Both the position numbers and the translations under genes were made by a program. From contig CAIVXG010000047.1 of NCBI GenBank assembly GCA_903909815.1, forward strand, positions 1 to 64,000: 64,000 bases of DNA. Direction: 5' to 3'. The notes beneath the pieces were generated by a model, which was not told the origin of the DNA, ran no database searches, and worked only from the letters and a program-made list of their open reading frames with translations. Positions 41,432-49,822 of the stretch are shown piece by piece. The DNA is from an uncultured beta proteobacterium (GTDB taxonomy: Bacteria > Pseudomonadota > Gammaproteobacteria > Burkholderiales > Burkholderiaceae_C). How positions within the stretch are numbered: position 1 is the first letter of the stretch; the number at the start of each line of letters is the position of its first letter.

Positions 41432-43243
41432 TCAACTCCCATCGAAACCGCCCAAATAGGCCGCAAGCACCTTGGGGTCGGCTTGCACCTGCGCCGCTGA
41501 ACCGTGCGCAATCACCTGTCCAAATTCCAGCACGGTGATGCGGTCAGCGATGTTCATGACAAATTCCATGTCGTGTTCCACCACCAGAATCGCCATGCCC
41601 TCCTCGCGCAATTGGGTCAACAGGCGCGCCAGCGCCTGCTTCTCCATGTACGGCAAGCCCGCCGCGGGTTCGTCGAGCAGCAACACGCCGGGTTGACTGG
41701 CGAGCGCACGGGCAATTTCCATGATGCGCTGCTGACCCAAGGCCAGCGAAGCCGCCGCCGCGTACATCTGGGGACCCAGCCCGCAGCGCTCGATCTGACG
41801 CCGCGCCTCCCGCATCAGGGCGGCTTCCTCGGGACGGTCCAAGCGCAGCATGGTGGCCAACCAGCCGCTGCGTCCGCGCAGGTGCGCTCCGAGTGCGACG
41901 TTGTCGAGCACGCTGCATGACCCCAGCAAGCGCACGTGTTGAAAGGTGCGACTCAGACCCGCCAGGGCAAAGGCGCGCGACGACTGGCGGTGCATGTTGC
42001 ACCCGAGCAGTCTGACCTCGCCCGCAGTCGGGTCGTCGACGCCAGAGATCAGGTTGAAGAAGGTGCTCTTGCCAGCACCATTGGGACCGATCAGCGCATG
42101 TATTTCGCCGGCCTTGACTTGCAGATCGACCTTGCTGTTGGCCATCAGTCCACCAAACCGTTTGCTGACCGCGCTGGCGGCGAGCACGACGCTGCCTTTT
42201 TTCGCAGGCTCGCGTTGTGGCAACTCGCGCAGGGACCGTGCCGGCGCCAGACGATCAGGCCGAAGAAAACGGTTGCCCAGGCGCGCCAGACTGGGCCACA
42301 AGCCGTCGGAGAAGTGCTGCAACACCAGCAACATCAGCAGGCCAAAGACGATCACCTCAAAGTTGCCGCTGCTGCCCAACAGGCTGGGCAAGATGTCCTG
42401 CAGGTACTGCTTCATCAAGGTGATCACCGCGGCTCCCAGCACCGCACCCCAAAGATGACCGGCGCCGCCGACGACCGCCATGAACAGGTATTCGATACCG
42501 ACGTTCAGATTGAAGGGCGTGGGGTTGACGAAGCGCTGCAGGTGCGCATACATCCAGCCCGAAAGACTGGCCAGCAAGGCCGCCAGCACAAACACCTTGA
42601 TGCGATATCGCGCCGTGTCCACACCCATGCTTTCCGCCATCACGCGGCCCGATTTGAGCGCGCGAATGGCGCGACCTTCGCGCGAGTCGAGCAAGTTATG
42701 CAGGGCCCACAGCGTCAGCAACAACACACTCCAGGTCAGCAGGCCGAGTTCGCGCACCGAGCGCAAGGTCAGTCCACCCAGCGACAAGGCCGGCAGACTG
42801 GCCAAGCCGGTGTGGCCACCCAGGAACTGAAGGTTACCAAACAGGAAGTAGAGGCTCAGGCCCCAGGCGATGGTGCCCAAGGGCAGGTAATGGCCCGACA
42901 GGCGCAGCGTCACCGAACCCAGCAACCAGGCGACGGCCGCGCTCAGGGTCAATCCCAGCACCAGGCCGACCCAGGGCAGCACGGCCGACCCCGGCGCCAG
43001 GCCGAGCAGCGCAGCGGCCGCGGGGTCGGTGCAGAGCCAAGCGCTGGCGTAGGCCCCGAGTCCCACGAAGGCTGCCTGTCCAAACGATGTCATTCCGGCC
43101 ACGCCTGTGAGCATCACCAGTCCGACGGCAACCAGCGCGTACAGGCCGATGTAATTCAGCATGGCGATGCTGAATTCGGGGAGCAGGCCCCAGCCCGCCA
43201 GCAGCAGCGCCACCGCAGCCAGCGTCAGTTGGCGCCGAGTCAT
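41432..43243 (-). CDS. livM: LivM-LivG fusion: ABC importer permease joined to ATPase
   Basis: 603 residues. About 1-325 is a LivM permease (LTGVAGMTSFGQAAFVGLGAY, GGAGHLWGAVLGA). About 355-603 is a LivG ATPase (GPNGAGKSTFFNLI, LALGQQRIMEIARAL, LLLDEPAAGL, LVVEHDMEFV). No stop codon or frame change separates them. ATG 43243 overlaps the livH stop by four bases. The first importer in this window keeps the two as separate genes. Fused LivMG proteins are known, so this is noteworthy but not unique. Confidence 0.9.
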   Translation of the reverse strand: MTRRQLTLAAVALLLAGWGLLPEFSIAMLNYIGLYALVAVGLVMLTGVAGMTSFGQAAFVGLGAYASAWLCTDPAAAALLGLAPGSAVLPWVGLVLGLTLSAAVAWLLGSVTLRLSGHYLPLGTIAWGLSLYFLFGNLQFLGGHTGLASLPALSLGGLTLRSVRELGLLTWSVLLLTLWALHNLLDSREGRAIRALKSGRVMAESMGVDTARYRIKVFVLAALLASLSGWMYAHLQRFVNPTPFNLNVGIEYLFMAVVGGAGHLWGAVLGAAVITLMKQYLQDILPSLLGSSGNFEVIVFGLLMLLVLQHFSDGLWPSLARLGNRFLRPDRLAPARSLRELPQREPAKKGSVVLAASAVSKRFGGLMANSKVDLQVKAGEIHALIGPNGAGKSTFFNLISGVDDPTAGEVRLLGCNMHRQSSRAFALAGLSRTFQHVRLLGSCSVLDNVALGAHLRGRSGWLATMLRLDRPEEAALMREARRQIERCGLGPQMYAAAASLALGQQRIMEIARALASQPGVLLLDEPAAGLPYMEKQALARLLTQLREEGMAILVVEHDMEFVMNIADRITVLEFGQVIAHGSAAQVQADPKVLAAYLGGFDGS

Positions 43244-44268
43244 TCCTCGTCCTCGACGTGGCGGCTGTTGAGCGAACGCCACCAGAGCACCGGAATGATC
43301 AGGGTGAAGACGATGACTTCCTTAAAGGCACTGGCCCAGAACGAAGAGAACGACTCCAGCAAGCCCACCAGCAGGGCGCCGGCCAGGGCCAGCGGATAAC
43401 TGGTCAAGCCGCCGATGATGGCGGCGACAAAACCCTTCAGACCAATCAGAAAGCCAGTGTCGTAGTAAACCGTGGTCAGAGGCGCGATCAGCAGACCCGA
43501 CACGGCCCCGACCAGAGCCGCCAGGGCAAAGCTGAGGTCGCCCGAGAATTCCGTGGGAATGCCCATGAGGCGCGCACCGATCCGGTTCATGGCCGTGGCA
43601 CGCAAGGCCTTGCCCACGATGCTGCGTTCAAAGAACAGGAACAACGCGACCACCAGCAGGCTGGCCACACCCATCACCACCAGCGACTGCCCGCTCACCG
43701 GAATTCCGCCCAGATCGAGTTGCAGTTCCGAAAACGCCGCAGTGCGCGAGCCTTCGGCGCCGAAGAAATACAGGCCCAAGCCCACCAGCACGCCATGCAA
43801 GGCGACCGAGACGATCAATAGCGTCAACACCGTGGCATGGGCCAGCGGCCGGTAGGCCAGGCGGTAAAGCAAAGGACCCAAAGGGGTGATCAACAGCAAG
43901 GTGGTGCTGGCTTGGCCGAGCATCGAGGTCGGCCGCTGAACCAGTACCAGAAACGCAGCCAGTGCGGGAAGGGCCAGCGCCCATAGGAGGCTTGACTTCC
44001 AATCCACCGTCAGGCCGCGACGGTAGCGGACGCTCTCCACCAGCAGCGTGAGCGCCGCCAGCGCGAGCAGCAGCCACAGCGTCCCTGGTGCGCGCCCGGC
44101 CTGCAACACGGCCATGGTCAGCGCGCCAAATGCAACAAATTCGCCTTGCGGTATGAAGATCACTCGTGTGACCGAAAATACCAGCACCAAGGCCAAGGCC
44201 ATCAGGGCGTAGACCGCCCCGTTGACGATCCCGTCCTGGCCCAGCAGCAAGGCGATCTGACCGTCCAT
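43240..44268 (-). CDS. livH: ABC importer permease LivH (second system)
   Basis: 342 residues from ATG 44268 (MDGQIALLLGQDG), overlapping the livJ stop. About eight to nine transmembrane segments; YALMALALVLVFSVTRVIFIPQG near the N-terminus and FVAAIIGGLTSYPLALAGALL near the C-terminus are LivH signatures. Longer than the first LivH by about 50 residues owing to an insert around residues 65-110. Forms the channel with the LivM part of the fusion. Confidence 0.88.
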   Translation of the reverse strand: MDGQIALLLGQDGIVNGAVYALMALALVLVFSVTRVIFIPQGEFVAFGALTMAVLQAGRAPGTLWLLLALAALTLLVESVRYRRGLTVDWKSSLLWALALPALAAFLVLVQRPTSMLGQASTTLLLITPLGPLLYRLAYRPLAHATVLTLLIVSVALHGVLVGLGLYFFGAEGSRTAAFSELQLDLGGIPVSGQSLVVMGVASLLVVALFLFFERSIVGKALRATAMNRIGARLMGIPTEFSGDLSFALAALVGAVSGLLIAPLTTVYYDTGFLIGLKGFVAAIIGGLTSYPLALAGALLVGLLESFSSFWASAFKEVIVFTLIIPVLWWRSLNSRHVEDEE

Positions 44269-45413
44269 CAGGGCTGGAATTTCCAGGCGCCGGCCTCGAT
44301 CTTGACCATCACGCGGGCACGCTGGTCCAGTCCCAGATGATCGGCCGCCGACATGTTGAACACGCCGTGCGCACCCGCCACTTCCTTCACCGTTTCGAGT
44401 GCGTCGCGCAGGGCGATGCGGAATTCGAGCGTCCCCGGCTTGGCCTTCTTCAGCGCTTGGCCCACGGCGGCTTCCATCAGCTTGCCGGCGTCCCACGCGT
44501 GCCCGCCAAAGGTCGACACCGAACCCGCACCGTAGGCCTTCTCATACTTTTCGACGTAGTCCTGCGCGGACTTTTTCAGCGGGTGGCTGGCTGGCAATTG
44601 CGCTGCCACCAGGACCGGGCCCGACGGCAGGAAGGTACCCTCCACGTCCTTGCCGCCAACGCGCAAGAAGTCGTTGTTCGCGACACCGTGCGTCTGGTAG
44701 AACTTGCCGTGGTAGCCGCGCTCCTTGAGCGCGCGCTGGGGCAGCACGGCGGGCGTTCCGGAAGCGGCAATCAGCACCGCGTCCGGCTTGGCCGAGACGA
44801 TCTTGAGCACCTGGCCGGTGACCGAGGTGTCGGTGCGGTTGTAGCGCTCGTTGGCGACGATCTGTATGCCCTTCATGGCAGCGATCTTGCTGAATTCCTG
44901 GTACCAACCTTCACCGTAGGCGTCAGAGAAGCCAATGAAGCCCACGGTCTTGACACCGCTGTCGGCCATGTGGCCGACGATCGCCAGCGACATCATGATG
45001 TCGTTTTGCGGCGTCTTGAAGACCCAGCGCTTTTTCGCATCCTGCGGCTCGATGATGCGGGCCGAGGCGGCCATGGAAATCATCGGCGTCTGCGCTTCGG
45101 CGGCGACGTCGATCATTGCCAGCGAATTCGGCGTGGTGGTCGAACCCAGGATCAGGTCGACCTTGTGATCACCAATCAACTTGCGCGCATTGGTCACCGC
45201 CGCCGTGGTGTCGGAGGCGTCGTCCAGCACGATGTAGTGCACTTTTTGTCCGCCAATCGTGGTGGGCATCAGGGCGATCGTGTTCTTCTCCGGAATCCCC
45301 AGTGAAGCAGCCGGGCCAGTGGCTGAAACGGTGACACCTACAGTGATGTCGGCGTGGGCCAAGCTCGCCAGCATCAGCGCGGCCAGCAGTGGCAGGGTCT
45401 TCTTCAAGCTCAT
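44268..45413 (-). CDS. livJ: Periplasmic substrate-binding protein LivJ-like (second system)
   Basis: 381 residues from ATG 45413. Signal peptide MSLKKTLPLLAALMLASLAHA, cleavage before DITVG. Type-1 periplasmic binding fold with VGVTVSATGPAASLGIPEKN and VDLILGSTTTPNSLAM. It is the first gene of the second importer operon. Such proteins next to aromatic pathways bind aryl acids; the ligand is inferred from position only. Confidence 0.87.
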   Translation of the reverse strand: MSLKKTLPLLAALMLASLAHADITVGVTVSATGPAASLGIPEKNTIALMPTTIGGQKVHYIVLDDASDTTAAVTNARKLIGDHKVDLILGSTTTPNSLAMIDVAAEAQTPMISMAASARIIEPQDAKKRWVFKTPQNDIMMSLAIVGHMADSGVKTVGFIGFSDAYGEGWYQEFSKIAAMKGIQIVANERYNRTDTSVTGQVLKIVSAKPDAVLIAASGTPAVLPQRALKERGYHGKFYQTHGVANNDFLRVGGKDVEGTFLPSGPVLVAAQLPASHPLKKSAQDYVEKYEKAYGAGSVSTFGGHAWDAGKLMEAAVGQALKKAKPGTLEFRIALRDALETVKEVAGAHGVFNMSAADHLGLDQRARVMVKIEAGAWKFQP

Positions 45414-45889
45414 TGTCTTTCTCCGGTAAAAAAAGTGGGGTGCAGATCGCATGCGGCGGATTTCGGACCGAGCCACCGGATCAAGCCGCACGGCACCCGG
45501 ATCGTCCAGAAAGGCAAACTGGCAACTGAGAAACTTCCTTGCTGCAAAAGAAAATTAACCCTTCATATCCCAATGTCAATTTCATTCTGCTAAGCAAGCC
45601 ACCATCCTAAGCAGGAGCGGGCTCGACGCGTTCGGGGGTTTACCAGCAAATCACAAAAAATCCGCGCAACTTGCACAATCCGGTTCATGCGCCGCGCCCT
45701 CTTTCCCCCTTGCGAATCGTGTTTTCAAAACACAGTGGTGCTGTACTATTCGTCTTCTCTTGATAATTCATGCATTGTCGTACCATTTTGCAAGTATGCT
45801 ACGGTTTTTGCAAGCACGGCGAGTTTCGGTGGCTGGGGCCATTGACCGAAAGCGCGGAGGACGGGTTAATCGACCGACCGGGGACAAAA
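45414..45889. other. 476-base divergent intergenic region between livJ and TRAP genes
   Basis: No gene is supported. The stretch from about 45540 to 45800 is AT-richer than its surroundings and should hold the promoters of both operons. The only clear repeat is TTTTGCAAG twice (see next entry). A 69-codon minus-strand frame at 45768-45977 overlaps the TRAP gene and is not credible. Confidence 0.5.
45786..45814. promoter_or_regulatory. Direct repeat TTTTGCAAG with 20-base period before the TRAP operon
   Basis: Copies at 45786-45794 and 45806-45814 start exactly 20 bases apart, 76-104 bases before dctQ. About two helical turns apart, as expected for a dimeric or tetrameric regulator. A related CTTTGCAATG occurs before the aldehyde oxidoreductase gene (49714-49723), next to the IclR gene, which is a candidate binder. 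Confidence 0.4.
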
Positions 45890-46432
45890 ATGCAAGACGA
45901 AGACAGTTCCGTTGCGGCTCACCAGGCGCCCAATGAGCCACGGGGGCCCTATGGTCGCCTGCTGTTCTGGCTGGCAAAGGCGTTTGCCTACGCCGGAGGA
46001 ATCGTCTTCATCGCCCTGGTGATCATGTCCGTGGTTTCGATCGTCGGGAGAAAGCTGTTCAGCGCGCCGGTGCCCGGCGATGTCGAGCTGCTGCAGTTGT
46101 CCTCGGCCTTCGCTTCAGCCACGTTCTTTGCCTACTGCCATTTGATGAAGGGCGACGTGAAGGTGGACTTTTTCACGTCGCACATGACGAGCGGCCGGCG
46201 CGTCCTGCTGGACTCTGCCGGCTCCTTGCTGGTGGGCTTGCTCGGAGCGCTGCTGGCGTGGCGCACCGCGGTCGGCGCGATCAGCCTGAAAGAGGGCGGC
46301 GAGTCTTCGGCCATCCTTGAGTTGCCTGTCTGGATCGCACAGGCGCTGATGGTGCCCAGCTTCATTTTGCTGGCGCTCGCCGGCTTCTACATGTGCTGGC
46401 AGCCCTGGACCAGGGGAGGGGCGAAGTCATGA
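45890..46432 (+). CDS. dctQ: TRAP transporter small permease (DctQ-like)
   Basis: 180 residues from ATG 45890 (MQDEDSS). Four transmembrane segments; VSIVGRKLFSAPVPGDVELLQLSSAFASATFFAYC is the DctQ core. The frame is open further upstream but the extra part is not conserved in character. Overlaps dctM by four bases. Part of a secondary importer for organic acids, probably aryl acids or aryl-oxoacids here. Confidence 0.86.
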   Translation: MQDEDSSVAAHQAPNEPRGPYGRLLFWLAKAFAYAGGIVFIALVIMSVVSIVGRKLFSAPVPGDVELLQLSSAFASATFFAYCHLMKGDVKVDFFTSHMTSGRRVLLDSAGSLLVGLLGALLAWRTAVGAISLKEGGESSAILELPVWIAQALMVPSFILLALAGFYMCWQPWTRGGAKS

Positions 46433-47760
46433 GTGGAATGCAGCTTGGCTTCCTGATCTTCGGCGTGCTGTTGACGCTGCTGGTGCTGCGTGTTCCGATC
46501 GGCGTGGCCATGTTCATCTCGGGCGCCGGCGGCTACCTCTACCTGACCGGCGGACAAGGCACGCCTTTTCTGAATTCACTTAAGAACCTCGCCTACGCCC
46601 GGCTCTCCAATTACGACCTGGTGGTCATCCCCTTGTTCCTGCTCATGGGCCAGTTCGCCACGCACGGCGGATTGAGCCGCTTGCTGTTCCGATTCGTCAG
46701 CGCCTTCCTGGGACACCGCAAGGGCGGCATCGCCATGGCGGCAATCGGCGCCTGTGCCGGCTTTGGCGCGATCTGCGGCTCGTCGCTGGCCACCGCCGCC
46801 ACCATGGGCCAGGTGGCGTTGCCGGAACTGCGCCGCTATGGCTATTCGGGCGCGCTGGCCACCGGTGCCCTCGCTGCCGGCGGCACCTTGGGCATCATGA
46901 TTCCGCCGTCGGTGCCGCTGGTGATCTACGCGATCCTGACGCAGGAGTCGATCGGCAAGCTGTTCATGGCCGCCGTGCTGCCGGGCATCATCGCCATGCT
47001 CGGCTACATGCTGGTGGTGCAGATCGTGGTCACGCTCGATCCCAAGGCCGGGCCGGCAGGCCCGCGTGTGCCGTGGCCTCAGCGCCTGCGCTGCCTGCTC
47101 GAAGTGCTCCCGGTGCTGATGGTGTTTGTCGTCGTCATCGTCGGCATCTACGGCGGCTGGGCTAACCCGACGGAGGCCGCGTCCATCGGTGCGGGGTCCT
47201 GCGGCATCCTGGCTTTGCTGTCCGGCAATATGGGGATACCCGAGTTGCGCAAGAGCCTGCTCGGCACGGCCATGGCCACGGCCATGATCTACCTCGTGCT
47301 GTTGGGTGCCGACATGATGAACTCGGCGTTGGCGATCTCGCAAATGCCGGTCGAGCTCGCGCAGTGGGTCAAGGACAGCGGCATGTCGCCGCTGCTGGTC
47401 ATGGGCTTGATCCTGCTGATCTACATTTTGCTGGGCTGCGTGATGGACGCGCTGGCCATGATCCTGCTGACGATTCCCATCTTCTACCCCATGATCATGG
47501 GGCTGGATTACTTCGGCTTGGCGCAGACCGACAAGTCGATCTGGTTTGGCATCCTGGCGCTGATGGTGGTGGAGATCGGCCTGGTCCATCCGCCCGTGGG
47601 AATGAATGTTTACGTCATCAATCGGCTTGCCCTCGATGTGCCACTGATTGAGACCTTCAAGGGCGTGATCCCGTTCCTGATTTCGGACTTCCTGCGCATC
47701 ACCCTGCTGGTCTTTTTCCCGGTCATCTCGCTTTACCTGGTGCACCAGTTTGGCGCCTGA
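46429..47760 (+). CDS. dctM: TRAP transporter large permease (DctM-like)
   Basis: 443 residues, about 12 transmembrane helices. Hallmarks: VPLFLLMGQFATHGGLSRLLF, GTLGIMIPPSVPLVIYAI, and LVHPPVGMNVYVIN near the C-terminus. Start overlaps dctQ. Forms the transport channel energised by the sodium or proton gradient. Confidence 0.92.
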   Translation: MSGMQLGFLIFGVLLTLLVLRVPIGVAMFISGAGGYLYLTGGQGTPFLNSLKNLAYARLSNYDLVVIPLFLLMGQFATHGGLSRLLFRFVSAFLGHRKGGIAMAAIGACAGFGAICGSSLATAATMGQVALPELRRYGYSGALATGALAAGGTLGIMIPPSVPLVIYAILTQESIGKLFMAAVLPGIIAMLGYMLVVQIVVTLDPKAGPAGPRVPWPQRLRCLLEVLPVLMVFVVVIVGIYGGWANPTEAASIGAGSCGILALLSGNMGIPELRKSLLGTAMATAMIYLVLLGADMMNSALAISQMPVELAQWVKDSGMSPLLVMGLILLIYILLGCVMDALAMILLTIPIFYPMIMGLDYFGLAQTDKSIWFGILALMVVEIGLVHPPVGMNVYVINRLALDVPLIETFKGVIPFLISDFLRITLLVFFPVISLYLVHQFGA

Positions 47761-47801
47761 GAAAGCTTCCTCTGTTCCACAACCCCCAAAGGAGACTCGA
47801 C

Positions 47802-48839
47802 ATGCAGCTACGCAAGACAATCGCCCCCCTGTTGACCGCAACGGCTTTGCTCCTGGGCGCGGGCAGCGCCTGGGCCCAGGAGGTCACGCTCAAGGTGCAT
47901 CATTTCCTCGCGCCCAACGCGACCTCGCAAAAGCTGTTGCTCGGTCCCTGGTGTGAAAAGATCGCCAAGGAGTCCAACAACCGACTCAAGTGCCAGATCT
48001 ACCCGGCCATGCAACTCGGCGGCACGCCGCCTCAATTGTTTGACCAGGCCAAGGACGGCGTGGCCGATATCGTCTGGACGGTGCCGACCTACCAGGCCGG
48101 GCGTTTTGCCAAATCCGAAGTCTTCGAACTCCCCTTCATGATCAAGAATGCCGAGGGCGGCAGCCGCGCCTTTTGGGAGTACCTGCAAAGAAATTCCCTG
48201 GATGAATTCAAGGGCACGAAAATCCTGATGGCGCACGTGCACGACGGCGCCGAACTGCACTTCGCCACCAAGTCGGTGAAGACGCTGGAAGACCTCAAGG
48301 GGCTCAAGATCCGGGCGCCGACGCGCATCGGCACGCGCATGCTGACGGCCCTGGGCGCAACGCCGATTCAGATGCCTGCGCCGCAGGTACAGGAGGCCAT
48401 CTCCAAGGGCGTGGTCGATGGTGCTTCGCTGCCATGGGAAGTGGTTCCAGGCATCAAGGTGAACGAGGTCACCAAGTTCCACACCGAGACCGGCGCCGAC
48501 CAGCGCAAGATGTCCAACACCATCTTCGTGGTGGCGATGAACGAGGCCAAATACAACAGCCTGGCGCCGGAATTGAAGAAGGTGATCGACGCCAACAGCG
48601 GTGCCGAAGCATCGGCTTGGGCCGGTCGGGTTTGGGACAGCACGATTACGCCTGGACGCAAGTCGGCCACCGACCGCGGCAATACCGTGAATGTGCTCAC
48701 GGCCGAGGAATACCAGCGCTGGGACAAGGCAACGCAAGGTGTGGCCCAGGATTGGATCAAGGACCTGGCGGCCAAAGGCATTGACGGCAAGGCGTTGCTG
48801 GAATCGGCCAAAGCGCTGCTCAGCCAATACGACAAATAG
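47802..48839 (+). CDS. dctP: TRAP transporter periplasmic binding protein (DctP-like)
   Basis: 345 residues with signal peptide ending GAGSAWA before QEVTLKVHHFL. TRAP binding-protein fold: LKIRAPTRIGTRML contains the conserved Arg that binds the substrate carboxylate. AAAGGAGA precedes the ATG. Last of three TRAP genes and convergent with the IclR gene six bases later. Its substrate carries a carboxylate by family rule. Confidence 0.91.
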   Translation: MQLRKTIAPLLTATALLLGAGSAWAQEVTLKVHHFLAPNATSQKLLLGPWCEKIAKESNNRLKCQIYPAMQLGGTPPQLFDQAKDGVADIVWTVPTYQAGRFAKSEVFELPFMIKNAEGGSRAFWEYLQRNSLDEFKGTKILMAHVHDGAELHFATKSVKTLEDLKGLKIRAPTRIGTRMLTALGATPIQMPAPQVQEAISKGVVDGASLPWEVVPGIKVNEVTKFHTETGADQRKMSNTIFVVAMNEAKYNSLAPELKKVIDANSGAEASAWAGRVWDSTITPGRKSATDRGNTVNVLTAEEYQRWDKATQGVAQDWIKDLAAKGIDGKALLESAKALLSQYDK

Positions 48840-48845
48840 GCACGG

Positions 48846-49631
48846 CTACAACAGGGGGCCCAGTTCGCGCGCCGCATTGAGCAGCAGCGGCAGTAGGCTG
48901 CGCTGCATCTCGGCGGCCGAGGTCCGGTGGTGCGAGGCCACCACATTGAGTGCAGCCACCGTCAGTCCCTTGCTGTTGCGCAGCGGAACCGCCAGCGCCT
49001 GCACGCCGAGTTCGTGCTCTTCGTTGACGATGCAATAGTCTTGTTTGCGCACCTGCTCGATGACGCCATGAAAGCTTCGCGCGTCCACCGTGGTGAAAGG
49101 CGTGATGCGTTGCAGGTGGCGCCCTTTCATCCACTCATTGAACGATTTCTTGGTCTTGGCCGCGAGCAAAATTCGCCCGGTGGACGTGGCATGCGCCGGC
49201 AATCTGGCCCCCATGTGCAGGCCATAGGCGATGACGCGGCCGGCGCCGATCGCATCCGGGTTGCGGTCGTTGCCGCTGCGCGCCACGATGACCACTTCGT
49301 CGCCATCCAGCACCACCGCCGAAAACGATTCCTGCGCCTGAATCGAGAGCCGGTCCAGCGTGGGCTGAAGCGCGCGCGGCAGCCGGGCGGAGGAGAAATA
49401 GTTGCCCGAGAAACGCAGCACCTTGCTCGACAGCCAGTAGTAGCTGCCATCGGTTTCAAGGTAACCCAGGTGCGCCAGGGTCAGAAGATGGCGGCGCGCT
49501 GCGGCACGTGTGAGGCCGGTGCGCCCGGCGGCAAGCGTGGCATTGAGCCGTTGCCGTTCGGTGTCAAAACTCTCCAGCACCGCCATGCCTTTGGCCATGC
49601 CTTCGATCAGATCCGGTTTGGCAATCGTCAC
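48846..49631 (-). CDS. IclR-family regulator (PcaR/PobR-like)
   Basis: 261 residues. N-terminal winged helix (KGMAVLESFDTERQRLNATLAAGRTGLTRAAARRHLLTL) and C-terminal effector domain with GARLPAHATSTGRILLA, both typical of the PcaR/PobR aromatic branch. Divergent from the aldehyde oxidoreductase gene and convergent with the TRAP genes. Three inverted repeats lie in the 191-base divergent gap. Probable regulator of the aldehyde oxidoreductase/phenylacetate-CoA ligase genes and perhaps TRAP. Confidence 0.87.
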   Translation of the reverse strand: MTIAKPDLIEGMAKGMAVLESFDTERQRLNATLAAGRTGLTRAAARRHLLTLAHLGYLETDGSYYWLSSKVLRFSGNYFSSARLPRALQPTLDRLSIQAQESFSAVVLDGDEVVIVARSGNDRNPDAIGAGRVIAYGLHMGARLPAHATSTGRILLAAKTKKSFNEWMKGRHLQRITPFTTVDARSFHGVIEQVRKQDYCIVNEEHELGVQALAVPLRNSKGLTVAALNVVASHHRTSAAEMQRSLLPLLLNAARELGPLL

Positions 49632-49635
49632 GACG

Positions 49636-49718
49636 TGATTCTTTCAAAGGTTTGAATCATTGGGCGATGATCGCGCAATTTGTTCAATCATCGCACAAAA
49701 AGTGCGCGCCGCCACTTT
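49636..49718. promoter_or_regulatory. Three inverted repeats between iclR and the aldehyde oxidoreductase gene
   Basis: TGATTC-N12-GAATCA (49636-49659), GCGATGAT-N15-ATCATCGC (49664-49694) and AAAGTG-N8-CACTTT (49699-49718) follow one another. All arms are perfect. The first lies right at the iclR start, so autoregulation is likely. They are candidate IclR operators; which is used cannot be decided from sequence. Confidence 0.5.
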
Positions 49719-49822
49719 GCAATGCGAGTCCGCCGCACTAGACTGAAAACGCCAGGCGCGCCTTGCAGGCCTGCCTGACGCTGCAGGCCGCCTGCTGCAT
49801 TGCAACCACGGGAGTTAGGAAA

